NCBI RefSeq assembly: GCF_039555535.1
Contig: NZ_CP154630.1
Location: 2,865,001-2,929,000, forward strand
Reading direction: 5' to 3'
Source of the DNA: Stenotrophomonas maltophilia
GTDB lineage: Bacteria > Pseudomonadota > Gammaproteobacteria > Xanthomonadales > Xanthomonadaceae
Length of the DNA stretch: 64,000 nucleotides
Position 1 is the first letter of the stretch. Every line of letters begins with the position of its first letter. A program made the translations under genes and the position numbers. Below are positions 55,822-64,000 of this stretch, piece after piece. The notes beneath the pieces are model-generated. The model was not told where the DNA came from. It made no database searches and saw only the letters and a list, made by a program, of their open reading frames with translations.

Positions 55822-57731
55822 TGGTGCCTGTTGGCCTCGCGTGCCGGAAAGGGCACGACTTTAGCGGATGAAATGTAAGCATCCTGTTCGATTGGCGAGA
55901 ACTCGGGCATCGTCGCGAACAGGACTTCCTTGATGGTTCCGGTGTCGTAGCTGCCGACTGCTTCCCGCAGGCGCGGGACGTTGCCCAGCACCAGATCACG
56001 CGAGAACATGCGGACACCGGCCTCGAGAACCTTCGGATGCGCGGTGGCACGGTAGTCCTCGTCCGAATAGAACAGCGTCTCGTGCAGCTTCTCGCCCGGA
56101 CGCAGGCCGGTATAGATGATCTGCACATCCTTGTACGGCTGCTTGCCCGCCAGACGGATCATCTGCTCGGCCAGCAGCCGGATCGGCACCGGTTCGCCCA
56201 TGTCGAGCGTGTAGATCGCACCGTGCGAAGCCGAAGCCGCTGCCTGCAGAATCAACTGGCAGGCCTCGGGGATGGTCATGAAGTAACGGGTGACTTCCGG
56301 GTCGGTGACCGTGACCGGCCCACCACGCAGGATCTGCTCCCGGAACAGCGGCACCACGCTGCCGGCCGAGGCCAGCACATTGCCGAAACGCACCGTGACG
56401 AACCGGGTATGCGTGGACTTCTGGTCCAGGCTCTGACAGATCATCTCGGCATAGCGCTTGCTGGCACCCAGCGCATTGACCGGGTCCACCGCCTTGTCGG
56501 TGGAGATGAACACGAAATGCTCGACGCGGGCTTCCAGGCAGGCACGGGCGACGTTCTCGGTCGCCAGGATGTTGTTGCGCACGGCTTCGCGCAGCTGCCG
56601 TTCCAGCACCGGCACATGCTTGTAAGCGGCCGCATGGAACGCGGTGTCGACCGGATGCAGCGACAGCGCATGGCGGATCACCGCGGGATCACCACAATCG
56701 CCCAGCACCGCTTCGATCTCGATATCGGGGAAACTGCGGCGCAGCTCACCTTCAATGGTCAGCAGCAGCAGTTCGCTGATCTCCAGCAGGATGATGCGAC
56801 CGGCACCGTGGCGCGCGCACTGGCGGCACAGCTCCGAGCCGATCGAGCCACCGGCACCGGTAACCATCACGGTGCGCCCACCCAACCAACCCCGGATCAG
56901 GTTCCAGTCCGGGGTGATCGGCTTGCGGCCGAGCAGGTCCTCGATCGCCACTTCCTTCAGCTGGCCGGGCAGCGACTGGCCCTGCAGGATGTCGCTCAGC
57001 TTGGGCACCGTGCGGAACGGCACGCCGGTGCTTTCGCAGATGGCGACCACCCGCTGCATGCCAGCGGCATCCAACGACGGCATCGCGATCACCAGCAACT
57101 TGGCCGCGGTCTCGCGAACCACCGACGGTGCGTCATCCAGGCTGCCCAGGATGGGCAGGCCCTGCAGCTTGGCGCCGCGCAGGTGCGGTGCGTCGTCCAG
57201 CAGGCCAACCGGCTCGAAGTTGCCGGAACGGCGCAGATCGCGGACCAGGGTCTCGGCTGCCTGCCCGGCGCCCAGGATCAGCACGCGGCGTGCGCTCGAA
57301 TCGGACTGCAGTGCCTGGTAATCCTTCCAGGCACGGTACAGCAGGCGCGGCGCGCCCAGCAGCGCCGACAGCGCGAACGGATAGATCACCAGCACCGACA
57401 TCGGCACACCGTCGAAACGCTTCCACATCAGCACCAGCACGATGCCGACCAGGCCGATGAAGCTGGCCTTGAAGATGTTCAGCAGGTCGCTGACGCTGGC
57501 GAAACGCCACAGCCCGCGATACAGGCCCACGCGCCAGAACACCAGGCCCTGCAGCAGCAGCACCAGCGTGGTATCGACGTTCCAGAGGGGCAGCGCGGGC
57601 GCGTTGGGCAGGATCGAGTACCGCCCCGCATGGAGCAGCTGCCAGCATGCCCAGACCATGAACAGGTCGTGGCAGACGATGGCCGAACGCGGCATCAGGC
57701 CAAGAATTCTGTCCCGCCAAGGTGAAGCCAT
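55818..57731 (-). CDS. WbpM/FlaA1-family nucleotide-sugar epimerase/dehydratase (membrane-bound)
   Basis: 637 residues. Four N-terminal membrane helices (to ~115) are followed by a CoA-binding-like Rossmann region (VLILGAGQAAETLVRDLRRSGNF) and a second Rossmann domain (VMVTGAGGSIGSELCRQ). The catalytic segment is ISTDKAVDPVNALGASKRYAE, where the tyrosine position appears to be Leu; large WbpM-type enzymes have Met there. It makes a 4-keto-6-deoxy UDP-sugar for O-antigen or exopolysaccharide at the inner membrane. Confidence 0.92.
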   Translation of the reverse strand: MASPWRDRILGLMPRSAIVCHDLFMVWACWQLLHAGRYSILPNAPALPLWNVDTTLVLLLQGLVFWRVGLYRGLWRFASVSDLLNIFKASFIGLVGIVLVLMWKRFDGVPMSVLVIYPFALSALLGAPRLLYRAWKDYQALQSDSSARRVLILGAGQAAETLVRDLRRSGNFEPVGLLDDAPHLRGAKLQGLPILGSLDDAPSVVRETAAKLLVIAMPSLDAAGMQRVVAICESTGVPFRTVPKLSDILQGQSLPGQLKEVAIEDLLGRKPITPDWNLIRGWLGGRTVMVTGAGGSIGSELCRQCARHGAGRIILLEISELLLLTIEGELRRSFPDIEIEAVLGDCGDPAVIRHALSLHPVDTAFHAAAYKHVPVLERQLREAVRNNILATENVARACLEARVEHFVFISTDKAVDPVNALGASKRYAEMICQSLDQKSTHTRFVTVRFGNVLASAGSVVPLFREQILRGGPVTVTDPEVTRYFMTIPEACQLILQAAASASHGAIYTLDMGEPVPIRLLAEQMIRLAGKQPYKDVQIIYTGLRPGEKLHETLFYSDEDYRATAHPKVLEAGVRMFSRDLVLGNVPRLREAVGSYDTGTIKEVLFATMPEFSPIEQDAYISSAKVVPFPAREANRHQ

Positions 57732-57746
57732 AAGTCAGGTCGTTCC

Positions 57747-58724
57747 TTATCGGTGACGCAATCCATTGCGCAGGAGGAGCCAGAGGACGCTCAGCGCGAG
57801 AAACCACGCGATCGCCAGGACAGCCTCCCACCTCGGCTGCAGATTGGAGCAGACATTAAGCACTGTAATACTGAACAGGCCCAAAGCAAAGTACATCCCT
57901 GTCACCTGGGCGTGGCTGGCTCCTGCCTGCACCGCCCGCTGGTAGACGTGCTGGGTATGGGGTTCCATCCAGCGTTGTCCGGAAATGATGCGCGCCGCCA
58001 GTGTGAAGCCCGCGTCCACAAGGAATGCCGAAGCCGGCACCAGCAGCAGGATCCAGTGGATATCGGTACGCACCGCGGCGATGGCCAGGACGACGGCGAC
58101 TGCATAGCCAAGCGCGCCACTTCCGACATCACCCATGAATATCCGCGCCCGCGGGAAATTGAACGGCAGGAAACCCAGGCAGGCCAGGCCCAGCGCCACC
58201 GCCGCCAGCGAGTACGGCCAGGGCAGTATCGGCGCCAGGCCCAGTGCAACGACAATGGCCTGGCTGGCAGCAATACCGTTGATGCCATCCATGAAGTTCC
58301 AGATGTTGATCAACGAGGCTGTGAATACCAGCACCAGCCCGGCCAGCAACCAGCTTCCACCGTGCACCTTGACCAGGGCGGCCAGCAGCGCGGCAGCAAT
58401 GAAGTGCACCAGCAGGCGGCGCATGGCCGGCAACGGCCGGTGGTCGTCCCACCAGCCGATGCCCGCCACCAGTACCAGGCCCAGGCTGGCCACCAGCAGG
58501 CTCGGTGTCGATTCCGGCCAGACCCACATCGCTGCACCGGCGGTGATCAGCAGGCTGACGACGATGGCGATACCACCACCGCGCGGCGTTGCCACGCTAT
58601 GGCTGCGACGCTCGCCGGGCTGGTCCACCAGTTGCTGGCGCAGGGCATAACCCCGTGCCGCCCAGGTCAACCCCGCACTCAGCAGGGCCAGCCCCAGCAG
58701 CGCGCCCATCACGAGCCACGGCAT
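57747..58724 (-). CDS. WecA/WbpL-type undecaprenyl-phosphate glycosyl-1-phosphate transferase
   Basis: 325 residues, about ten membrane helices, MraY/WecA family. Key loops: GIGWWDDHRPLP, NFMDGINGIAASQ and FPRARIFMGDVGSG. It transfers a sugar-phosphate from UDP to undecaprenyl phosphate, starting O-antigen synthesis. The WbpM-like enzyme 15 bp downstream could prepare its donor. Confidence 0.92.
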   Translation of the reverse strand: MPWLVMGALLGLALLSAGLTWAARGYALRQQLVDQPGERRSHSVATPRGGGIAIVVSLLITAGAAMWVWPESTPSLLVASLGLVLVAGIGWWDDHRPLPAMRRLLVHFIAAALLAALVKVHGGSWLLAGLVLVFTASLINIWNFMDGINGIAASQAIVVALGLAPILPWPYSLAAVALGLACLGFLPFNFPRARIFMGDVGSGALGYAVAVVLAIAAVRTDIHWILLLVPASAFLVDAGFTLAARIISGQRWMEPHTQHVYQRAVQAGASHAQVTGMYFALGLFSITVLNVCSNLQPRWEAVLAIAWFLALSVLWLLLRNGLRHR

Positions 58725-58727
58725 GGA

Positions 58728-59906
58728 TCAGAGCACCGCGTAGTTCAGCAGTGGCTTGACCGTGCCCCATTCCTTGCAGCTCGGGCACTGCCAATGGTGG
58801 GTGCGTGCACCGAATCCGCAACGGGTGCACCGGTAGGCGGGATTGCGCACCAGCAGCTGGTCGGTGATGTGCTTGAGGTCATGCAGGGTCGCAGTGGAAT
58901 CGGCGCCCTCGGCCAGCGTCAGGTCGATCAGCGCGGATTCGCCGCGCACCGACGGACGATCCTTGAGCTGGCGGCCAAGGTAGGCACGGGCCGGAGCCAC
59001 ACCCTCCTGCTCTTCCATCAGCCGGGTCAGGGCCAGCACCGGGGCGATGCCACGGTAGTGTTCGGTCATTTCCGACAGGAACGCACGCGCGCCCCCCAGG
59101 TCGCCGACCTTGCGGTAGTTTTCCATCAACGCCGGCAGCAGCTCGGGCAGGTACTCCGGATCGTTGCGCGCGGCACGTTCGAATGCACGCACGGCGGCTT
59201 CAGCGTTGCCCGCATCCGTCTCAAGGCGACCTTCGATGATGCCGGCGCGCACCGACATGGCGTCGGCCTGGTAGGCGCGGGCGATCGCCGCCCTCGCCTC
59301 TTCCAGCTTGCCAGCACCGCGGAAGCGTTCGGCCAGTTCGCATTCGAACTGCCCGATCAGCTTGCCCATCGGCTCGCCGGTGACGTCTTCGAAGCGGGTG
59401 GCGTTGTCGATCGCCTTTTCCCAGTCACGCTCGGCCTGGTAGATGCCGATCAGGTGCTTGAGCGCCTGCGGGGCGCGCTGGTCCAGCTGCGCCAGCTCGG
59501 TGAACACAGTCTCTGCACGGTCCAGCAGGCCGGACTTCATGTAGTCCTCGCCCAGCGCCAGCAGGGCCTGCACGCGCTGCGCGTCGCTCAGGTCATGGCG
59601 GTTGACCAGCCCCTGGTGCAGGCGGATGGCGCGGTCGACTTCACCGCGGCGGCGGAACAGGTGGCCCAGCGCAACCTGGGTCTCGAAGGTTTCCTTGTCC
59701 AGCTCGGCGATGTGCAGGAACAGTTCGATGGCCTTGTCCGGCTGCTCGTTGAGCAGGTAGTTCAGGCCACGGAAGTAGGTGCTGGACAGGCGGCTGACCT
59801 GGTTGTCACCGTGGCGCTGGCCACCACGCCGGCCAATCACCCACCCGGCCAGTGCGGCCAGCGGAACGAACAGGAAAAACCACAGCCACTCGGTGACGAA
59901 ATCCAT
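58728..59906 (-). CDS. lapB: LPS assembly regulator LapB (YciM)
   Basis: 392 residues: one N-terminal membrane helix (LWFFLFVPLAALAGWVIG), TPR units, and a C-terminal rubredoxin-like metal site with two cysteine pairs (CTRCGFG and CPSCKEW). It promotes FtsH-dependent LpxC degradation and so tunes LPS synthesis. Its neighbour is lapA, 6 bp upstream. Confidence 0.95.
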   Translation of the reverse strand: MDFVTEWLWFFLFVPLAALAGWVIGRRGGQRHGDNQVSRLSSTYFRGLNYLLNEQPDKAIELFLHIAELDKETFETQVALGHLFRRRGEVDRAIRLHQGLVNRHDLSDAQRVQALLALGEDYMKSGLLDRAETVFTELAQLDQRAPQALKHLIGIYQAERDWEKAIDNATRFEDVTGEPMGKLIGQFECELAERFRGAGKLEEARAAIARAYQADAMSVRAGIIEGRLETDAGNAEAAVRAFERAARNDPEYLPELLPALMENYRKVGDLGGARAFLSEMTEHYRGIAPVLALTRLMEEQEGVAPARAYLGRQLKDRPSVRGESALIDLTLAEGADSTATLHDLKHITDQLLVRNPAYRCTRCGFGARTHHWQCPSCKEWGTVKPLLNYAVL

Positions 59907-59912
59907 CTTCGA

Positions 59913-60194
59913 TCAGCGTCCATCAAAAGATTGGGGGGAAACACCCGCGGCCGGCATGGCGGCGGACTTGTTGGCGCGGCGCAGCTGGCTGTAGAGCGGA
60001 ATGACCACGCTCACCAGCACCAGGCCGGCACCGACGATGACACCGATCAGCAGGGCCGCAATGAGCGCCACGCCCACGGAGGTATTCAATTGGGTAAACA
60101 GCAGGTTGATCGACATCGCGGTCATGTTGACCGCACCAATGATCAGCCCAAGGATCAGGACCGCCAGCAGGACCAGCAGACGAAAGACCTTCAT
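59913..60194 (-). CDS. lapA: LapA (DUF1049) membrane protein
   Basis: 93 residues, two membrane helices (VLLAVLILGLIIGAVNM; VALIAALLIGVIVGAGLVLVSVVIPLY). LapA partners LapB in LPS control. Next to lapB as in other gammaproteobacteria. Confidence 0.92.
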   Translation of the reverse strand: MKVFRLLVLLAVLILGLIIGAVNMTAMSINLLFTQLNTSVGVALIAALLIGVIVGAGLVLVSVVIPLYSQLRRANKSAAMPAAGVSPQSFDGR

Positions 60195-60270
60195 GCGACA
60201 GCTCCAGTGGCAGGAGTCCGTAGCTTATCCGACCCGCGGCTGGATTCGCACGCGGTGGCGCGACGGAGGC

Positions 60271-60576
60271 TCAGGCCGGATCGGCGTCCAGCGGCAGCAC
60301 ACTGCTGACCCGCTCGCGCAGTTCCTTGCCCGGCTTGAAATGGGGGACGTGCTTGCCCGGCAGGGCAACCGATTCGCCGGTCTTCGGGTTGCGACCCAGG
60401 CGCGGCGGACGATAGTGCAGCGAGAAGCTGCCAAAACCACGGATTTCGATGCGATCCCCGGCGGACAGCGATCCGCCCATCATTTCCAGCAACGACTTCA
60501 CCGCCAGATCGACATCATCGGCCTTCAGGTGCGCCTGGCGGCGCGCAAGGATTTCGATCAGTTCGGATTTGGTCAT
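60271..60576 (-). CDS. ihfB: Integration host factor subunit beta
   Basis: 101 residues: [46 protein letters not shown] and the DNA-clamp arm with the conserved Pro. It heterodimerises with IhfA to bend DNA. Follows rpsA, the usual order. Confidence 0.97.
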
Positions 60577-60664
60577 TACCGGCTCACATCAGGGGCATCT
60601 CAGCCTGAAACGGCCCGGGCAGAAGCCCGGGCCGTCCAGGAAACAACAAACAGCGTAAGGCCGA

Positions 60665-62350
60665 TTACTCGGACTTGTTGCCGTTCAGCTGTGCACGCAG
60701 CAGCGCGCCCAGCTGGGTGGTGCCGCTGGAAGCCGAAGAGGACTGGTATTCCTCCAGCACTTCGCGCATTTCCGCGTCATCCTTGGCCTTGATCGACAGC
60801 TGCAGGGTACGGCCCTTGCGGTCCATGCCCACGAACTTGGCTTCGATCTTGTCGCCGACCTTCAGGTGCTGGGTGGCGTCGTCAACGCGCTCGTTGGCGA
60901 TGTCGCGGGCCGAAACGTAACCCTCGATGCCGTCAGCCAGCTCGATGATCGCGCCCTTGGCGTCGACTTCCTTCACCACGCCTTCAACCTTGGAGCCCTT
61001 CGGATTGGCAGCCATGTACTGGCCGAACGGATCCTGCTCCAGCTGCTTCACGCCCAGGGAGATGCGCTCGCGCTCCGGATCGACAGCCAGGACAACTGCG
61101 TCCAGGGTATCGCCCTTCTTGAAGTTGCGAACGACGTCTTCGCCGGTGGTGTTCCAGCTGATGTCGGACAGGTGGACCAGGCCGTCGATGCCGCCGTCCA
61201 GGCCGATGAAGATGCCGAAGTCGGTGATCGACTTGATCTGGCCCGACACCTTGTCACCCTTCTTGTGGGTGGCAGCGAAGGTTTCCCACGGATTGGCGGC
61301 AACCTGCTTCATGCCCAGCGAGATACGGCGACGCTCTTCATCGACGTCCAGCACCATCACTTCGACTTCATCACCAACCTGGACAACCTTGGACGGGTTG
61401 ACGTTCTTGTTGGTCCAATCCATCTCGGAGACGTGCACCAGGCCTTCGACGCCCGGCTCGATCTCAACGAATGCACCGTAATCGGTGACGTTGGAGACCT
61501 TGCCGAAGACGCGGCTGTTGGCCGGGTAACGACGGCCGATGTTGTCCCACGGATCCTCGCCCAGCTGCTTCAGGCCCAGCGAAACGCGGTTGCGCTCGCG
61601 GTCGAACTTCAGCACGCGGACGTCCAGCTCGTCGCCGACGTTCACGACTTCCGACGGGTGACGCACGCGCTTCCACGCCATGTCGGTGATGTGCAGCAGG
61701 CCGTCGATACCGCCCAGGTCCACGAACGCGCCGTAATCGGTCAGGTTCTTGACGACACCCTTCAGGATCGCGCCTTCCTGCAGCTTGTCCATCAGCTGCT
61801 CGCGCTCTTCTGAGTGCTCGCTTTCGACGACAGCGCGGCGCGAGACCACGACGTTGTTACGCTTGCGGTCCAGCTTGATGAGCTTGAACTCGAGTTCCTT
61901 GCCTTCCAGGTAGGCCGGATCGCGCACCGGGCGCACATCGACCAGGGAACCCGGCAGGAAGGCGCGGACATCCTTGATGTCCACGGTGAAACCACCCTTG
62001 ACCTTGCCGCTGATGCGGCCGGTGATGGTTTCGTTCTTTTCCAACGCTTCTTCCAGCTCGTCCCACACCATCGCGCGCTTGGCCTTCTCGCGCGACAGGA
62101 CGGTTTCGCCGAAGCCGTTCTCGATCGAGTCGAGGGCGACCTTGACGATGTCGCCTTCGGCGACGTCGATTTCGCCAGCGTCGTTACGGAACTGTTCGAT
62201 CGGCACGATGCCTTCGGACTTCAGGCCAGCGTTGATCACCACGACGTCGCCGCGGACTTCAACAACGGTACCGCTGACGATGGCGCCCGGCTTCAGCTTG
62301 GCCAGGTTGGCCTGGCTGGCTTCAAACAGTTCGGCAAATGATTCGGTCAT
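60665..62350 (-). CDS. rpsA: 30S ribosomal protein S1
   Basis: 561 residues from [22 protein letters not shown], the family N terminus; the frame extends further upstream without a site. Six S1 RNA-binding domains are visible, for example [31 protein letters not shown]. It recruits mRNA to the ribosome. Confidence 0.97.
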   Translation of the reverse strand: MTESFAELFEASQANLAKLKPGAIVSGTVVEVRGDVVVINAGLKSEGIVPIEQFRNDAGEIDVAEGDIVKVALDSIENGFGETVLSREKAKRAMVWDELEEALEKNETITGRISGKVKGGFTVDIKDVRAFLPGSLVDVRPVRDPAYLEGKELEFKLIKLDRKRNNVVVSRRAVVESEHSEEREQLMDKLQEGAILKGVVKNLTDYGAFVDLGGIDGLLHITDMAWKRVRHPSEVVNVGDELDVRVLKFDRERNRVSLGLKQLGEDPWDNIGRRYPANSRVFGKVSNVTDYGAFVEIEPGVEGLVHVSEMDWTNKNVNPSKVVQVGDEVEVMVLDVDEERRRISLGMKQVAANPWETFAATHKKGDKVSGQIKSITDFGIFIGLDGGIDGLVHLSDISWNTTGEDVVRNFKKGDTLDAVVLAVDPERERISLGVKQLEQDPFGQYMAANPKGSKVEGVVKEVDAKGAIIELADGIEGYVSARDIANERVDDATQHLKVGDKIEAKFVGMDRKGRTLQLSIKAKDDAEMREVLEEYQSSSASSGTTQLGALLRAQLNGNKSE

Positions 62351-62548
62351 TAGATTTACTCTGTTGGACACATGGGTCGGTGGCGTCCCCTTCAGGGGAA
62401 TGGCGACCGCCCGCCTGTTGGTCGACCCCGGAAACGCAGGTCGTGTGTAGTAGGAAAACCGCCACGCATCATTGCGCGACGGAGCTGGTACAGCACTGCT
62501 TTGCGCGACCACCACCGATGCTGCTGGCAGTGCTCCTGCGCGAACGGA
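62351..62548 (-). other. rpsA leader/cmk-rpsA gap
   Basis: 198 bp between cmk and rpsA. It likely contains the rpsA promoter and a long 5' leader; rpsA leaders fold for autoregulation in gammaproteobacteria. A GTCCCCTTCAGGGGAATGGC hairpin (62385-62404) lies about 35-54 bp upstream of the ATG. Confidence 0.45.
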
Positions 62549-63226
62549 TCAGGCAGCCGGAACCGGAAGCAGATCCATCACTCGGGCAACGACATCATCG
62601 ATGCCGATGCCTGTGGTGTCGATGAGGACAGCATCGTCTGCCGGCTTCAGGGGCGCCACGGTACGCTGAGCATCACGGGCGTCGCGGGCCATGATCTCGC
62701 GCAGGAGGTCATCAAAGTTAACAGAAACCCCCTTGTCTTTCAACTGCTTATGCCGGCGCTCGGCGCGCTCCTCGGCACTGGCGGTCAGGAAGACCTTGTA
62801 GGGGGCGTCCTTGAAGATCACTGTGCCCATGTCACGGCCGTCGGCGACCAGGCCCGGCAGCTCCCTGAATGCGCGCTGGCGCTCCTTCAGGGCAGCCCGG
62901 ACCTCGGGAATGGCGGCAATGGCGGAGGCCAGGGCGCCGGTGGTCTCCAGGCGCAGCTCGTCGGTGGCATCGGTGCCGTTGACCATGACCCGCATCGACT
63001 CGCCCTGTTCAACAAACTGAACATGGGTGTCGAAGGTGCACCGCACCAGCGCCGAGGCGTCAGAAGTGTCGATGTCGGCCCAGCTCGCGGCCACGCCCAC
63101 CGCGCGGTACAGCGCGCCCGAATCCAGGTAGTGCCAGCCCATCCGGCGCGCGATGATGCGGCTGATGGTACCCTTGCCGGCCCCGGAAGGGCCGTCGATG
63201 GTCAGGACGGGAGCGAGTGGATTCAT
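62549..63226 (-). CDS. cmk: Cytidylate kinase
   Basis: 225 residues: P-loop [38 protein letters not shown]-binding [32 protein letters not shown]. It phosphorylates CMP/dCMP. First of the cmk-rpsA-ihfB block, divergent from rpmJ. Confidence 0.97.
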   Translation of the reverse strand: MNPLAPVLTIDGPSGAGKGTISRIIARRMGWHYLDSGALYRAVGVAASWADIDTSDASALVRCTFDTHVQFVEQGESMRVMVNGTDATDELRLETTGALASAIAAIPEVRAALKERQRAFRELPGLVADGRDMGTVIFKDAPYKVFLTASAEERAERRHKQLKDKGVSVNFDDLLREIMARDARDAQRTVAPLKPADDAVLIDTTGIGIDDVVARVMDLLPVPAA

Positions 63227-63301
63227 GGGGTTCCCAGAGCGTGTGAAGGGGTCATTCTAGCCCCTGCCCGGGGCCCCGCGCGGCGACTTTCGTGCAACCA
63301 C

Positions 63302-63331
63302 TTGAAACATCGACAAAAAGCCCGGTAGAAT
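63302..63331 (+). promoter_or_regulatory. Sigma-70-type promoter of rpmJ
   Basis: TTGAAA (63302-63307), 18-bp spacer, TAGAAT (63326-63331). The ATG of rpmJ is about 93 bp downstream. Confidence 0.7.
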
Positions 63332-63423
63332 GGCGGGCTTGAACGAGCGTCAACTGCCGATTGTCTTTCGCATATCGCGGCCACGCTCCACCCGAACAAC
63401 TACTGTTTACGCCGAGGTATGCC

Positions 63424-63549
63424 ATGAAAGTCCTGTCCTCCCTGAAGTCGGCGAAGGCCCGTCACCGCGACTGCAAGGTCGTCCGTCGTCGCGGCAAGAT
63501 CTTCGTCATCTGCAAGTCGAACCCGCGTTTCAAGGCGCGTCAGCGCTAA
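63424..63549 (+). CDS. rpmJ: 50S ribosomal protein L36 (type B)
   Basis: 41 residues, [20 protein letters not shown] then [21 protein letters not shown]. Two cysteines only (of the usual four-ligand zinc set), as in the zinc-independent YkgO-type L36. The stand-alone location outside the spc operon fits this type B form. A clear terminator follows. Confidence 0.95.
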   Translation: MKVLSSLKSAKARHRDCKVVRRRGKIFVICKSNPRFKARQR

Positions 63550-63604
63550 GCCCAACAGCCCTCGCGGCTGCGGCTGGCCCTACGCGGGGCCGACCCGATG
63601 CAAG

Positions 63605-63627
63605 AAACCGCCTTCGGGCGGTTTTTT
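63605..63627 (+). terminator. Terminator after rpmJ
   Basis: AAACCGCC-TTCG-GGCGGTTT with TTT continuing. Confidence 0.9.
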
Positions 63628-63695
63628 GTTTATGCGGCTTTTTCCTGCCGTTTTTGCTGTAATCGCCTTTCTTGACCACTGGGGAGTAGATCGAG

Positions 63696-64000
63696 ATGAA
63701 GCGTTACCTGTCCGCCCTGGCCGTGATGGCCACCCTGGCTGCCGCCACGCCGGCGATGGCCGATACGCTGCTTGTCGACCGCGCCCGCGAGAAGCCGGCC
63801 GGCGCCCTGCCCGTTCGCGGCCAGAGCATGCAGCAGGTGCAGGCGCAGTTCGGCGCGCCGAGCGAACAACTGCAGCCGCGTGGCGGGCAGAAGCGGCAAT
63901 GGCCAACCATCAACCGCTGGGTGTACCCGCAGTTCACCGTCTACTTCGAGAAGCAGAAGGTGATCGACGTGGTGGCCAACCAGGCGGACCCGAACGAAAT
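63696..64000 (+). CDS. Exported small protein, SmpA/OmlA-like (cut by window edge)
   Basis: First 101 codons. Signal peptide MKRYLSALAVMATLAAATPAMA, then DTLLVDRAREKPAGALPVRGQSMQQVQAQFGAPSEQLQ. The pattern G-SMQQVQAQFGAP followed by WVYPQFTVYFEKQKVIDVV recalls the BamE/SmpA fold. The 3' end lies beyond the window. Confidence 0.72.
   Translation, partial: MKRYLSALAVMATLAAATPAMADTLLVDRAREKPAGALPVRGQSMQQVQAQFGAPSEQLQPRGGQKRQWPTINRWVYPQFTVYFEKQKVIDVVANQADPNE

Noticed and set aside
57753..60308. Long plus-strand open frame (851 codons) across the WecA-like transferase, lapB and lapA
   Set aside because: Covers three well-supported minus-strand genes and is Gln/Arg/His-rich without motifs.

Overview
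The window is a high-GC gammaproteobacterial chromosome segment, almost certainly from Stenotrophomonas (S. maltophilia complex). The evidence is the dense set of short GTAG-headed palindromes (SMAG-type REP elements) between genes, the xanthomonad-style housekeeping blocks (guaB/lipoprotein/guaA, ndk-rlmN-pilF-rodZ-yfgM-bamB-der, cmk-rpsA-ihfB-lapA-lapB), and uniformly GC-rich codon use outside one island. No rRNA, tRNA, CRISPR array or integrase was seen.

Layout. (a) 1-12 kb: the end of a glycosidase-like gene, then a long minus-strand cluster running from a TonB-dependent receptor through FMN reductase, DUF3088 protein, two LLM flavin monooxygenases, an M20 deacylase, a GNAT acetyltransferase, a fused ABC permease/ATPase and a solute-binding protein. 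A GlxA-type AraC regulator is divergent at its head. The gene content matches the acetylate/oxygenate/deacetylate route for S-modified cysteines known in Bacillus (yxe and ytm/snaA operons), here with an outer-membrane receptor added. (b) 13.3-24.4 kb: a BLUF blue-light receptor beside a CheW-like protein, a TetR regulator and membrane protein each preceded by a TACTAGTA-centred palindrome, oleate hydratase, an SRPBCC-ArsR-SRPBCC operon, a small HTH/alpha-beta hydrolase/DUF4180 operon, a COG4705 membrane protein, 3-hydroxybutyrate dehydrogenase, a Sel1 protein and an exported M1-like metallopeptidase. (c) 24.5-29 kb: small membrane and lipoprotein genes, a 5'-nucleotidase, an exported DJ-1/PfpI protein and a divergent LysR regulator.

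(d) 29.3-34.1 kb is the accessory highlight. A strongly folded, C4-like leader RNA precedes a small orphan gene. Then comes an AT-rich operon of four tightly coupled genes: a small unknown protein, a PD-(D/E)xK-like effector, a middle component and a DUF3732 ABC ATPase. This is an ABC three-component (ABC-3C) conflict/defence system, placed against the 3' end of guaA, a known genomic-island insertion site.

(e) 34-64 kb is core: purine synthesis (guaA, guaB), folD, a CPA2 antiporter, rhodanese-MoeB, der/bamB/yfgM/rodZ/pilF/rlmN/ndk, then a PsrA-like TetR with a recognisable CAAAC-N4-GTTTG operator in front of a fadN-type/fadA beta-oxidation operon, then galU with a WbpM-like epimerase and a WecA-like transferase, lapB/lapA, ihfB, rpsA, cmk, rpmJ and the start of an exported small protein.

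Repeats are themselves a feature. There is a six-unit SMAG-dimer array (38987-39590), a 45-bp tandem of a second REP class (41643-41757), and two related stem-loops with a shared core but unrelated, perfectly self-complementary arms (54510-54609 and 54796-54899). In three places the GTAG of a repeat supplies the stop codon of the adjacent gene.
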